A DNA stretch of 55,598 nucleotides from Thermodesulfovibrionales bacterium. GTDB lineage: Bacteria; Nitrospirota; Thermodesulfovibrionia; Thermodesulfovibrionales; UBA9159. Positions 1 through 9,218 of the stretch are shown here, piece by piece. Each line of letters opens with the position of its first letter. Position 1 is the stretch's first letter. The DNA is taken from assembly GCA_035686305.1 (NCBI GenBank), contig DASRZP010000088.1, positions 1 through 55,598 of the forward strand, given 5' to 3'. The notes beneath the pieces are model-generated. The model did not search any database. It was not told where the DNA came from and saw only the letters and a list, made by a program, of their open reading frames with translations. A program made the translations under genes and the position numbers.

Positions 1-723
1 TCTATGGCCTGATTGATGAAAAATCATCTTTTTGAGCTCTTCGTGCAACTATATCACCTTGTTCCAGCGAAGAGTCCCTTCAAAAAGCTGCTCATCAGAC
101 GTATTCACATGGGCTGTATAAATCAATCGCGGATTTTGGGACGGATATCAACACCGTGATAAAACATTAGAAGAGGTCCACAAATTCTTTCTGCCTCAAC
201 CCTGCCGGCCTGAAGTCTTTCCTGTCTCAGGTATTCAGCTTTACGTGATGCTTATCTTCAGTCTCTTCAGGTTCAATGACGATGGAGGGCCTCTCCCGTC
301 AATCGCAATCAAACCATGTTTCGCAAATTTGCCGCAATATGCATGCAGTCACAGTCATCGGAATGGTGCAGCTTTTTAGGACGACAGCTGTGAGTATGTC
401 CGAAGATGACGACGTTGGAGCAGTATCCCACAATCAGTCTTCTTGATGCCGCCGCGACCCTTTAGAATCCCATCTCTCAATCCAAGGCTTCAGAAGCTTG
501 AGCGTCAGTAAAGATCATCCTGCTTTCTTGTGGAGAAAAGTAAAGCCTATTTATTAAGCTATAAAATAAAAAAATAGCAAAAAGGTTTGCAGTTATGCTA
601 TTTTTCACAACTGCCGATTTCGCTCACGCAGTTATGACTTTAACTTTTCGTAATGCGGTTACCTTTTGTAACTCAGGAAGGTGCGAAATAAAGTAACGGT
701 AAACTATACGCTGAGGAGGTTCC
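1..723. other. Gene-poor leading stretch, no recognised gene
   Basis: No convincing coding region was seen in these 723 bases on either strand; all frames are broken by frequent stops. On the minus strand around 200-350 a short stretch reads like the tail of a protein, but it is interrupted and I could not assign it to a family, so it may be a decayed gene. The last 150 bases are AT-rich and hold short inverted repeats (see the promoter entry). Confidence 0.5.
631..720 (+). promoter_or_regulatory. Possible promoter/operator before the NADH dehydrogenase module
   Basis: GTTAC (658-662), a 5-nt spacer and GTAAC (668-672) form a perfect inverted repeat, and GTTA...TAAC occurs again at 631-644. 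A weak -35 (TTGTAA, 666-671) lies 17 nt before a poor -10 (TAAAGT, 689-694), so the inverted repeat would overlap the -35. A strong ribosome binding site, GAGGAGGT at 713-720, sits just before the ATG at 724. The operator reading is inference; no regulator is known from the window. Confidence 0.3.
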
Positions 724-1206
724 ATGAAGCTTGACGAGGTAAGTATTGATGGACATTATAGAGAGATTGGAGATATCCTTAGAGAAGGACAGAAGAAGAG
801 AGGCCTTCTTATCCACGCCTTCCAGGAGATGCAAAAGGAATACAATTATCTTCCAGAGGAAAAACTCAGGGAACTGTCACTTAAGCTCGAAATACCTCTG
901 GCTGAGGTTTACAGCACGGCATCATTCTACAAGCATTTTTACTTCAAGCCCCGGGGCAAAAAGATCGTGAGCGTCTGCATGGGCACGGCATGTCACGTAA
1001 GGGGCGCTTCGAAGGTGCTTAATAGACTCGAAGAGGATTTCAAGGTGAAGGCTGGAGAGACGACTCCTGACATGTCCGTGACTCTCGAAACTGTCGGCTG
1101 TGTCGGATGCTGCGGTCTCGCACCCGTCGTCACGGTAAATGAAGAGGTTTTCGGTGATGTCGGCACAAAGAAGGTCGATGAGATTATGTCGACGGTAAAA
1201 AAATAA
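724..1206 (+). CDS. nuoE: NuoE/HndA-like 2Fe-2S subunit of NADH dehydrogenase module
   Basis: This 160-residue protein matches the thioredoxin-like 24-kDa subunit family that passes electrons between NADH-oxidising flavin subunits and iron-sulfur partners. The N-terminal helical part is followed by the thioredoxin-like domain with the four cluster ligands in the pattern VCMGTAC (about residues 83-88) and VGCVGCCG (about 124-131), as expected for a single 2Fe-2S cluster. The strong GAGGAGGT ribosome site fixes the start. It is the first gene of a module that continues 13 nt downstream with the NuoF-like subunit. NuoE, HndA and formate-dehydrogenase gamma subunits cannot be separated by sequence reading alone; the neighbours make a soluble NADH-linked complex most likely. 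Confidence 0.88.
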   Translation: MKLDEVSIDGHYREIGDILREGQKKRGLLIHAFQEMQKEYNYLPEEKLRELSLKLEIPLAEVYSTASFYKHFYFKPRGKKIVSVCMGTACHVRGASKVLNRLEEDFKVKAGETTPDMSVTLETVGCVGCCGLAPVVTVNEEVFGDVGTKKVDEIMSTVKK

Positions 1207-1219
1207 CAGGGAGCTTGTC

Positions 1220-3559
1220 ATGGTGAGATTGAAAAATATAGACGATCTGAGAACGTTGAGGGTTAAACTCTCGTCAGAGGTCTTTCCGCAGGGCAAAGAC
1301 AGGGCGAGGGTCTGCTGCGGTACCGCCTGCACCGCATCCGGCTCCGCAAGGGTCATTGATGCGCTGGTGGGCGAAGCAAGGAAGAGGGGAGTCGATGTCG
1401 AAATTATAAAGACGGGCTGCCAGGGCATGTGCCAGAGGGGCCCTATCATGAAAGTCGAGCCCCATGAAATCTTCTACGAGAGGGTAAGGCCAGAGCAGGT
1501 TCCCCCTCTCATAGACCATACCTTTTTGAGCGGAACGCCTTACCGGCAGGCTCTATACCGTGAAGATATCTTGAGTGAGCCGACGACGGAGATGCTTGAC
1601 CTCCCCTTTTATAAGAAACAGGTGAGGATCGCCTTGAGGAATAATGTCAAGATTGACCCCACGAATATTTACCATTACATAGCGGTCGGAGGATATGCCG
1701 GCATCGAGAAGGCCCTGTCCTCCATGACTCCTGATGATGTGCTCCACGAAGTTGACCATGCGATCCTGAGAGGAAGAGGAGGCGCAGGGTTCCCGGCCGG
1801 AAAGAAGTGGCATCACACAAAGAGCGCACCGGGCAAGATCAAATTCGTCATTGCCAACGGCGATGAGGGAGATCCCGGTGCATTCATGGACAGATCGATC
1901 ATGGAAGGCGATCCCCACAGTCTCTTTGAAGGGATGCTCCTGTGCGCTTACGCAATAGGGGCTCAATATGGTTTCGTGTACGTGAGGCACGAATATCCCC
2001 TCGCGGTGAAGAACCTCAAGCACGCGATAAAACAGGCAGAGGAGCTCGGCCTCCTCGGCAAAAATATCCTCGGAACGGACTTCAGTTTCCATCTGGACGT
2101 TAGGGAGGGTGCAGGAGCCTTTGTCTGCGGTGAGTCAACGTCTCTCGTAGCTTCTATTGAGGGCGAAAGGGGTTTTCCGAGGCCCCGTCCGCCGAGGCTC
2201 TCGGAACCGGGGGGTGGCGTCTGGGGGTATCCGAGTAATCTGAACAACATAGAAACTTACGCCTGTGTGGCGCCGATCATCGAAAAAGGCGCCGAATGGT
2301 TCAGGAGCATCGGCACGAAGACTTCGCCCGGCACCAAGGTCTTTGCGCTCACCGGGAAGGTGAAGAATACGGGACTCGTGGAGGTCCCCATGGGCATGAC
2401 CCTGAGGGAAATCATCTTCGACATCGGCGGTGGAATACTGCATGATAAGGCGATCAAGGCCGTCCAGACAGGCGGACCATCGGGCGGTTGCATACCGGCA
2501 CATTTGCTTGACCTGCCGGCAGACTTTGATTCGCTCACAAAGGCAGGATCGATGATGGGATCGGGCGGCATGGTAGTGATGGACGAGGAGACCTGCATGG
2601 TTGATGTGGCAAAATACTTTCTCTCCTTTTCCCTGTCGGAGTCCTGCGGGAAGTGTCCTCCCTGCAGGCTCGGGACCTATCAGATGTTCCAGATCCTCGA
2701 AAGGATCACTCAGGGGAAGGGTCAGGACGGCGACCTCCAAAGGCTCTATAACATGGGGAAACAGATCCAGAGGGGATCGCTCTGCGGTCTGGGACAGAGT
2801 GCTCCGAATCCCGTGCTCAGCACCATTAAGTATTTCAGGGACGAATACGAGGAGCACATCTATGGCAAATACTGCAGGGCTAACGTCTGCGGCGGCATGG
2901 GGGTCTTTACGATCAATTCTGCCGAGTGCTTCAGCTGCGGACTCTGCAAGGCCGCTTGCGCCTATGGGGCCGTCAAGGAGACAAGGAGCAGGTATTTCAT
3001 AGATCAGGATGCCTGCGCGAAGTGCAAGGCGTGTTACGCCGCCTGCCCGATCGGTGCCGTAAAGATACGGAAACAGAGCATAGTCCGGCTTGAGGAGCAG
3101 TTCCGGGTACCGATAGATAAGATTGAGATTCTTGAAAGGAGAGCAAAGATGACATTACGAGACCTTATTGCGGCCAAGCCGATGAAGATCGTGACGTGCA
3201 ACACATCGTGTATCGTGGCCGACGCGGTGACGATCATGGACGGGAACAACGTCGGTTCCATACTCGTCTATGATGAGAACAAGAAGCTCGCAGGCATCTT
3301 TACCGAGAGAGATATCATGCACTGTTTTGCGAAGAACGTCTCATTTAAGGAAGAGACAATGGAGAAGGTCATGAGTCGTGATCCTGTGATCCTCGATGCC
3401 TCGACGGACATCAGCGTGGCTGTTACGGTCATGTCTGAGAAGAAGATCAGACATCTGCCCGTCCTTGAAGGCGGGAAGATAATCGGCATGGTCTCATACA
3501 GGGACCTCGTATCATATCTGCTGCCTGAAGTGATTTACATGGCAGAAGATATCTATTAG
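1220..3559 (+). CDS. nuoF: NuoF-like NADH-binding flavoprotein fused to ferredoxin and CBS domains
   Basis: The 779-residue protein is the predicted NADH-oxidising FMN subunit. Domains in order: an N-terminal thioredoxin-like 2Fe-2S domain (Cys ligands near residues 32-37 and 73-77, as in HndC-type proteins), the FMN/NADH core with GRGGAGFPAGKKW (about 183) and ANGDEGDPGAF (about 212), GAGAFVCGES (about 296), the 4Fe-4S N3 ligand motif SCGKCPPCRLGT (about 474), two ferredoxin-type 4Fe-4S clusters (about 569 and 597), and a tandem CBS pair from about 643 to the C-terminus. The first parts match bifurcating-type NuoF/HndC proteins of about 600 residues. The CBS pair, a domain known to bind adenine nucleotides, is an unusual addition and suggests energy-state control; that is inference. 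It is followed closely by an accessory iron-sulfur protein. Confidence 0.9.
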   Translation: MVRLKNIDDLRTLRVKLSSEVFPQGKDRARVCCGTACTASGSARVIDALVGEARKRGVDVEIIKTGCQGMCQRGPIMKVEPHEIFYERVRPEQVPPLIDHTFLSGTPYRQALYREDILSEPTTEMLDLPFYKKQVRIALRNNVKIDPTNIYHYIAVGGYAGIEKALSSMTPDDVLHEVDHAILRGRGGAGFPAGKKWHHTKSAPGKIKFVIANGDEGDPGAFMDRSIMEGDPHSLFEGMLLCAYAIGAQYGFVYVRHEYPLAVKNLKHAIKQAEELGLLGKNILGTDFSFHLDVREGAGAFVCGESTSLVASIEGERGFPRPRPPRLSEPGGGVWGYPSNLNNIETYACVAPIIEKGAEWFRSIGTKTSPGTKVFALTGKVKNTGLVEVPMGMTLREIIFDIGGGILHDKAIKAVQTGGPSGGCIPAHLLDLPADFDSLTKAGSMMGSGGMVVMDEETCMVDVAKYFLSFSLSESCGKCPPCRLGTYQMFQILERITQGKGQDGDLQRLYNMGKQIQRGSLCGLGQSAPNPVLSTIKYFRDEYEEHIYGKYCRANVCGGMGVFTINSAECFSCGLCKAACAYGAVKETRSRYFIDQDACAKCKACYAACPIGAVKIRKQSIVRLEEQFRVPIDKIEILERRAKMTLRDLIAAKPMKIVTCNTSCIVADAVTIMDGNNVGSILVYDENKKLAGIFTERDIMHCFAKNVSFKEETMEKVMSRDPVILDASTDISVAVTVMSEKKIRHLPVLEGGKIIGMVSYRDLVSYLLPEVIYMAEDIY

Positions 3560-3572
3560 AGCAGAGGTGACT

Positions 3573-4175
3573 ATGACCGGTGAGAGCATCACAGAAATGA
3601 AAGAGCTGAAGGTTGAGGAGATCAAGGCACTGGCCGAGGAGAAGGGCTGTCCCGTCCAGAAGGCCCTCTATTATATCACCGAGTTTCTGTCAGGGCCTAT
3701 GTGCAGCAGGTGCTTCCCCTGCTCCTTTGGCAGCTATGAGGCGCGGATGAGGCTCGAGAAGATTGCGAATGGTCGGGGAGAGGAGGCAGACCTCCGGACC
3801 CTCCGGAGGGTTGCCGAAGATATGCTCGTGTCGTCGATGTGCAAGAAGGGAAAGGACACCGCGAGGTTTATCATCGACTGGATGGAGACCGATGTGTTCC
3901 GCGAACATGTCGACGGGATTTGTCCCGCGAAGGATTGCACGGCCCTTATCGAATACCGTGTCATACCTGAACGATGCACGTCATGCGGTCTCTGCCTCGA
4001 CGCCTGCTCGTACCATGCAATCCTCGGCGAAAAGAGCAAGCCCTTTTTGAGCGGCTATGTACCCTTCGAGATACGGCAGAAGCGATGTATGAAGTGCGAC
4101 GCCTGCCGGAAGGTCTGTCCTACAGAAGCGATACTCATTGCCGGCGCAAAGAAAAAGGAGCTAGCAGGTGTATAG
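3573..4175 (+). CDS. NuoF C-terminal-like iron-sulfur protein with two 4Fe-4S clusters
   Basis: This 200-residue protein looks like the tail of a NuoF subunit without the flavin domain. It starts with a helical domain carrying CSRCFPCSFGSYEAR (about residue 47), which mirrors the N3-cluster motif of NuoF, plus a later Cys in SSMCKKGK. It ends with two CxxCxxC-type ferredoxin clusters (CTSCGLCLDAC and CMKCDACRKVC). I chose the ATG at 3573 because AGAGGTGA just upstream is a ribosome site; a GTG at 3567 would add two residues. It probably relays electrons inside the module made by its neighbours, or docks a different electron partner. No standard NADH dehydrogenase has this subunit, so its precise job is open. 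Confidence 0.75.
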   Translation: MTGESITEMKELKVEEIKALAEEKGCPVQKALYYITEFLSGPMCSRCFPCSFGSYEARMRLEKIANGRGEEADLRTLRRVAEDMLVSSMCKKGKDTARFIIDWMETDVFREHVDGICPAKDCTALIEYRVIPERCTSCGLCLDACSYHAILGEKSKPFLSGYVPFEIRQKRCMKCDACRKVCPTEAILIAGAKKKELAGV

Positions 4176-4284
4176 AGAAAAATATTCCCTCAGCGGGTCA
4201 TTGAGGGATAGAGGATCAAGAGAGCATACCGATGACTCGATCGCAACGCCCTCATAAATCAATAACGGTATTCAGGAGGCTTTT

Positions 4285-6315
4285 ATGGCAAAGACAGTAA
4301 AACTGAAAATAGACGGCAAGGAGATTCAGGCGTCAGAGGGCATGAACCTCATCGATGCCGCTGAAGTGGCCGGCATTCATATACCGAATCTCTGTTACCT
4401 GAAAGGGATGAAGGGGATCGGCGCATGCAGGCTCTGTATGGTAGAGGTTGAGGGACTGAAGGCGCCGATGATCGCCTGCACGACAAAGGTGAAGGAAGGT
4501 ATGCATGTCAAGACGAAGACCGATCAGGTGTTGGAGACGCGGAAATTCGTCATTGACCTCATCCTCTCCATGCATCCCCTCGATTGCATGACCTGCACGA
4601 AGGCCGGGGTATGCAACCTCCAGAACTATGCCTATGATTTTGAGATACAAGAGTCGAGCTTCACGAGAAAGAAGTTCGGCTTTGCTCCGGACAACGCAAA
4701 TCCCTTTATAAAACTCGATCCTGATTACTGTGTCCTCTGCGGAAGGTGCGTGAGGGTCTGCAAGAACCAGGGCACGAACGTTCTCGAATTCATGGGAAGG
4801 GGTGTGGGCTCGAAAGTTACGACAGCCGGAGACAAACCTCTCGATAAATCGGACTGTACCTTCTGCGGCAGTTGCGTTGACGTCTGTCCTGTGAACGCAA
4901 TCCTCGAGGCAGACCGGTGGCGCAGGGGGAGGAACTGGGACTATGACGAGATCGAGTCGACATGCCTTCTTTGCGGCAATGCCTGTGATATTAGGGTGAG
5001 CACAAAGGACGGCAGGGTGATGAGAATCGGTGCAAAAACCCTGGAAGGTTCCGCGGAAAAGTATATCTGCGCCTATGGCAGATTCGGGTTCGACTCCATA
5101 GAGGCCGACACAAGGGTGACGGCCCCTCTCAAACGTGTAGGCGGCGAACTCAGGGAGACGTCCTGGGAAGATGCCCTGGATATTGTTGCTAAGGCGTTAA
5201 AAGAGGCGGGCAGCAATTCAGGGTTCCTTACGACGGGAGGGATCCTCAACGAGGATGTCCTTACCTTAAGAACGCTTGCCTCTGAGGCGGTGAAGACCGA
5301 AAACATCGACAGCACCGTGAGCCTTTATGGTAACGCAGAGACACTGCTCTCGGATAACGTAGATCCCGATACTGCGGATCTCCTTGTCCTTGTTGATCTC
5401 GCTCCGAATCAATGGACACGCGTATTACCCGCCCTTGACGCGATCATAAGGAGACGGATCAATGCGGGCGCAAAGCTCATCACGATTCATGATTCTGAGA
5501 CAAAGACTTCCTCCGTTGCGGAAGTCGACCTTCCCGGAGACTGTGCCGAGACATTGAGGAGTCTCGCAAAAGCGCTTATCGACAAGGGTATACCTGCAGA
5601 CAAAAATCTCGCATCGGCCGTTTCCCAGGCAACACTTACTGAAGCCGTCGACAAGGCGGCTTCGATCTATGCTGAGGCGAAGAGTGTGTCCGTCCTGACA
5701 TCTCCGGCGATGTATAAAGCAGCAGCCAATCTGGCCCTCCTGAAGGGTTCTGTGGTCTCCGTTCCTGCCGAGGCCAATGCGAAGGGTGTCCTTCTCATGG
5801 GAGTCAAGGGCGACGGCAAGACCTATTCGGACATGGCCATTGGGGGATTGGAACTCCTCTATACAGTAGGCGAAGTGCCCCTGAAAACGAAACCTTCAGT
5901 CGGTCTTCTCGTAGTACAGAGCTCCCATCTCACAGAACTCGCCAGGCAGGCGGACGTGGTGTTACCCTCTGCAGCATACCTCGAAGCGGATGGCTCCATC
6001 GTCGATTATTTGGGAAGGATGCGGCGAGTCGTCAAAGCCGTTGAGCCAGCAGGCGGTGCCAAACCGCACAGGGCAATATTTGCTGAGATCGCAAAGGCCA
6101 TGGGGGCAGACGTGAAGGAGGCAGGGGAGAACAATGCGAAGAAATTCGCAAAGATGAAGCCGAAGGTCTCCCTCAATCCCTTCACACGCACTGATGGGCT
6201 TCACGTGAAGGTTGATGAGATCATTGAATCGATGAACGCCCCTGTCATCGACGGGTCGAGACTCCTCTGGCTTAAGGAGTCGGCTCATACGATGATGGCC
6301 GCTTCCGGCGTTTGA
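4285..6315 (+). CDS. nuoG: NuoG-like iron-sulfur/molybdopterin-fold subunit
   Basis: The 676-residue protein has the NuoG layout. An N-terminal 2Fe-2S ferredoxin domain (ligands around LCYL, ACRLC and ACTT) is followed by a His/Cys 4Fe-4S cluster (HPLDCMTCTKAGVC, near 93-106), two ferredoxin clusters (CVLCGRCVRVC and CTFCGSCVDVC), a further CLLCGNAC 4Fe-4S motif near 228, and a molybdopterin-oxidoreductase-like region to the end. No H-cluster cysteines of FeFe hydrogenase and no active-site Cys or Sec of formate dehydrogenase are visible, so the Mo-like domain is probably structural as in complex I. A GGAGG site precedes the ATG. With the three upstream genes it forms a soluble NADH-to-iron-sulfur electron-transfer complex. 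Its electron acceptor is unknown; ferredoxin for the nearby nitrogenase is possible but unproven. Confidence 0.82.
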   Translation: MAKTVKLKIDGKEIQASEGMNLIDAAEVAGIHIPNLCYLKGMKGIGACRLCMVEVEGLKAPMIACTTKVKEGMHVKTKTDQVLETRKFVIDLILSMHPLDCMTCTKAGVCNLQNYAYDFEIQESSFTRKKFGFAPDNANPFIKLDPDYCVLCGRCVRVCKNQGTNVLEFMGRGVGSKVTTAGDKPLDKSDCTFCGSCVDVCPVNAILEADRWRRGRNWDYDEIESTCLLCGNACDIRVSTKDGRVMRIGAKTLEGSAEKYICAYGRFGFDSIEADTRVTAPLKRVGGELRETSWEDALDIVAKALKEAGSNSGFLTTGGILNEDVLTLRTLASEAVKTENIDSTVSLYGNAETLLSDNVDPDTADLLVLVDLAPNQWTRVLPALDAIIRRRINAGAKLITIHDSETKTSSVAEVDLPGDCAETLRSLAKALIDKGIPADKNLASAVSQATLTEAVDKAASIYAEAKSVSVLTSPAMYKAAANLALLKGSVVSVPAEANAKGVLLMGVKGDGKTYSDMAIGGLELLYTVGEVPLKTKPSVGLLVVQSSHLTELARQADVVLPSAAYLEADGSIVDYLGRMRRVVKAVEPAGGAKPHRAIFAEIAKAMGADVKEAGENNAKKFAKMKPKVSLNPFTRTDGLHVKVDEIIESMNAPVIDGSRLLWLKESAHTMMAASGV

Positions 6316-6343
6316 TAAGAAATCATAAGGCTGACCTTTTGAA

Positions 6344-6375
6344 AACCCCGGCCGATAGGGCGGGGTTCTTTTTTT
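6344..6375 (+). terminator. Rho-independent terminator after the NADH dehydrogenase module
   Basis: AACCCCG (6344-6350) pairs perfectly with CGGGGTT (6361-6367) across a 10-nt loop, followed by a run of T residues (6369-6375). It lies 29 nt after the nuoG-like stop codon. Confidence 0.88.
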
Positions 6376-6541
6376 GCGCGACTCTCTCATGTGCCTTGGC
6401 CTCAATAGCTCATAATGTCGGCGATCAACATCTGCGTCCCAGGCAGGAGTCAGGGTTATAGCACGTAGATTCCTCTGTCAAAGGATCCTGTGGTAGAATA
6501 ACCTTAAGAGAATGGCGTTGACTTAATTGAAGGCGTAGGCG

Positions 6542-6856
6542 ATGGCGCAGAACGGAACAAGGGTTAAGGAAAGGCCTGCTGAAAAGACCGAGCAGGAGAC
6601 GCGGGAGCCCCCTCTCTTTAAGGTCTTTCTCCTGAACGATGACTACACAACGATGGACTTTGTCGTGTACATCCTCGAGAGCGTCTTTGGCAAGCCCACA
6701 ACCGAGGCCACGCAGATCATGCTCCACGTCCATAAGAAAGGCGCCGGTCTGTGCGGGGTCTATACCCGGGAAATCGCAGAGACAAAAGTTGCCCTGGTCC
6801 ATGAACTCGCGCGGGAAAGGAATTTCCCTCTAAAATGCAGGACGGAGAAGGAATGA
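6542..6856 (+). CDS. clpS: ClpS adaptor of the N-degron pathway
   Basis: This 104-residue protein matches ClpS, the small cytosolic adaptor that binds substrates with destabilising N-terminal residues and hands them to ClpAP. The family signature is clear: PPLFKVFLLNDDYTTMDFVV near residues 21-40, with the Asn-Asp-Asp that contacts the substrate amino terminus, then the central VTEATQIMLHVH-like helix and the C-terminal ETK stretch. The disordered N-terminus is of usual length. It overlaps clpA by an ATGA junction, so the two are translationally coupled, and aat follows. The order clpS-clpA-aat puts the whole substrate-marking and delivery pathway in one transcription unit. Confidence 0.95.
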   Translation: MAQNGTRVKERPAEKTEQETREPPLFKVFLLNDDYTTMDFVVYILESVFGKPTTEATQIMLHVHKKGAGLCGVYTREIAETKVALVHELARERNFPLKCRTEKE

Positions 6857-9126
6857 TCAGCAAGGAACTCGAGATGGTTATCGAAGCGACGATACGGGAT
6901 GCAAAGGCACGGCACCATGAATACCTCACCGTCGAACATATTCTCTATGCTGTCATCCACGATGACCGCGGCATCGAGATCATCGCTAATTGCGGCGGGA
7001 TGATCGGAAGAATCAAGGCGTCTCTCGAACGATTCTTTGAGGAGAATGTCCCCAAGAGCAAGGCGGAATCGGAGATCTATCCCCAACCTGCGATCGGTTT
7101 TCAGCGCGTCCTCCAGAGGGCCTTGAACCATGTCCGGGCTGCGGAGAAGAGTGAGGCCGACGCAGGAGATATCCTTGCTGCACTCCTCCTTGAGGAAGAT
7201 TCCCACGCCGTTCACTTCCTCCACACAGAAGGCATCTCCCGCCTCGACGTCCTGAACTACATATCTCACGGTATCCCGCGCACGCCTCACGCACAGGGAG
7301 AGGAGAAGAATGACGAAGGAGAGCTGTCTGTCCCTCAGAACGACTCCCATCAGGCGAAAGATCCTCTCTCGCTCTTCACCGTAAACCTCAATGAAAGGGC
7401 GGCAAAGGGTGATATCGATCCCCTTGTCGGCCGCGACCTGGAACTCGCCCGGACGATGCAGGTGCTGAGCAGGAGGAGGAAAAACAACATCGTCTTTGTT
7501 GGTGAACCGGGAGTCGGCAAGACCGCCATTGTCGAAGGACTCGCCCTGAAGATCTTTCAGGGAGAGGTGCCTGATGCCTTGAAGGGCGCGAAGATTTTCC
7601 TTCTCGACATGGGCGGGATGCTTGCGGGAACAAAATATCGCGGAGACTTTGAAGCGCGCCTGAAGGCGACGATCAAGGGTGTTGAAAAGATTCCTGGAGC
7701 GATTCTTTTTATTGACGAGATCCACACGATTGTCGGGGCCGGGGCGACGAGCGGCGGGTCCATGGACGCATCGAACATCCTGAAACCTGTCCTTATCACG
7801 GGGAAGATGAGATGCATCGGCGCAACAACCTATGAAGAATACAAGAATTACTTCGAAAAGGACCGTGCTCTATCACGCCGTTTTCAGAAGATAGAGATCC
7901 AGGAACCGACGGTTCCGGAGACCCTCCTCATTCTCAAGGGCCTGAAGGCATACTACGAAGAATTTCATGGCGTGAAATACACTCAGAGCGCCTTGAAGTC
8001 TGCTGTTGAACTCTCGGCAAAATATATAAATGACAAGTATCTTCCGGACAAGGCGATCGATGTCATTGATGAGGCAGGCGCCATGACGAAGCTTTCGGCG
8101 GTGGATGGAAAGAAAAAGACCGTCGCCCATATCGAGATCGAGAAGGTCGTGGCAAAGATAGCCAGGATCCCTTCGAGAAATGTATCCTCTTCAGATACGG
8201 ACAGGCTGAAGAATCTGGCAGATGAACTGAAAAAGGTCGTCTTCGGCCAAGACGATGCCATCAACGCTCTTGTTTCGGCCATCAAGAGGTCCCGCGCGGG
8301 CCTCGGCTCTGCCGAAAGGCCGATCGGCTCCTTTCTCTTCACGGGGCCCACGGGCGTAGGTAAGACAGAGGTCTCAAAGCAGATGGCCGTCGTCCTCGGT
8401 GTTTCCTTCTCCCGTTTTGATATGAGCGAATACATGGAGAAACACGCCGTGGCCCGCCTCATCGGGGCGCCGCCGGGGTACGTCGGCTTTGACCAGGGGG
8501 GATTGTTGACCGAGACGATCCGGAAGCACCCGTACAGCGTTCTTCTGCTCGACGAGATCGAGAAGGCCCATCCTGATATCTTCAACATCCTGCTCCAGGT
8601 CATGGACTATGCGACCCTGACGGACAATACGGGCAAGAGGGCAGATTTCAGAAACGTGATCCTTATCATGACTTCCAATGCAGGAGCCAGGGATATGGAC
8701 AGGAACGTCATCGGCTTTGGCGATAGGACAAAAGATACCCATGCAAAGGGCGCTGAGGCTGTCGGCAAGCTCTTCAACCCTGAATTCAGAAACCGTCTCG
8801 ACGGCACGATAAACTTCGGACACCTCACGAAGGACATTATGAAGAAGGTCGTCGACAAGTTCATCAGGGAGTTTGAAGAACAGCTGAATTCCCGTAAGGT
8901 ACGGCTTCACGTGTCGGAAAGCCTCCGTGACCGGCTTGCAGTCAAGGGGTATGATCCCCTTTACGGGGCGAGACCCCTCGGACGGCTTATCCAGACAGAA
9001 TTGAAAGATCCCCTGACGGATGAACTCCTCTTCGGCAGGTTGAAGAACGGCGGCACCGTCTCGATCGACCTCACAGACGGCACAATCGTCTTTGATTATC
9101 CGGAGATAACGCAAGAGGGTCAATGA
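6853..9126 (+). CDS. clpA: ATP-dependent Clp protease ATPase subunit ClpA
   Basis: ClpA is the AAA+ unfoldase that threads proteins into ClpP. The 757-residue product has the N-terminal Clp repeat domain (about 1-145), a first AAA module with Walker A GEPGVGKT (about 218) and Walker B ILFIDEIH, and a second module with GPTGVGKT (about 496) and Walker [12 protein letters not shown]. The C-terminal domain contains the GARPLGR sensor-2 motif. I start it at 6853 (protein beginning MISKELE) because this ATG overlaps the clpS stop as ATGA and matches the usual ClpA N-terminus; an ATG at 6835 would add six residues. No clpP is present in the window. Confidence 0.96.
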   Translation: MISKELEMVIEATIRDAKARHHEYLTVEHILYAVIHDDRGIEIIANCGGMIGRIKASLERFFEENVPKSKAESEIYPQPAIGFQRVLQRALNHVRAAEKSEADAGDILAALLLEEDSHAVHFLHTEGISRLDVLNYISHGIPRTPHAQGEEKNDEGELSVPQNDSHQAKDPLSLFTVNLNERAAKGDIDPLVGRDLELARTMQVLSRRRKNNIVFVGEPGVGKTAIVEGLALKIFQGEVPDALKGAKIFLLDMGGMLAGTKYRGDFEARLKATIKGVEKIPGAILFIDEIHTIVGAGATSGGSMDASNILKPVLITGKMRCIGATTYEEYKNYFEKDRALSRRFQKIEIQEPTVPETLLILKGLKAYYEEFHGVKYTQSALKSAVELSAKYINDKYLPDKAIDVIDEAGAMTKLSAVDGKKKTVAHIEIEKVVAKIARIPSRNVSSSDTDRLKNLADELKKVVFGQDDAINALVSAIKRSRAGLGSAERPIGSFLFTGPTGVGKTEVSKQMAVVLGVSFSRFDMSEYMEKHAVARLIGAPPGYVGFDQGGLLTETIRKHPYSVLLLDEIEKAHPDIFNILLQVMDYATLTDNTGKRADFRNVILIMTSNAGARDMDRNVIGFGDRTKDTHAKGAEAVGKLFNPEFRNRLDGTINFGHLTKDIMKKVVDKFIREFEEQLNSRKVRLHVSESLRDRLAVKGYDPLYGARPLGRLIQTELKDPLTDELLFGRLKNGGTVSIDLTDGTIVFDYPEITQEGQ

Positions 9127-9218
9127 GGTACGAGGCTCCGGGGAAGAAGGCGCCTCATTCTCTTAATCCCGTAATCTTTCATCGACTCAATCGACGGATT
9201 ACGTAGCAACATGAAAAC

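Noticed and set aside
604-610. Rex repressor half-site TTCACAA before the NADH dehydrogenase module
   Set aside because: Only one half-site is seen; the partner TTGTGAA at the proper spacing is missing.
4285-6315. Formate dehydrogenase or FeFe hydrogenase catalytic subunit
   Set aside because: The N-terminal cluster domains fit, but there is neither an active-site Cys/Sec of formate dehydrogenase nor the H-cluster cysteine motifs; the C-terminal part looks like NuoG.
6760-7725. Open frame of 321 codons opposite clpS/clpA
   Set aside because: It is antisense to unmistakable clpA and has no domain or ribosome site.
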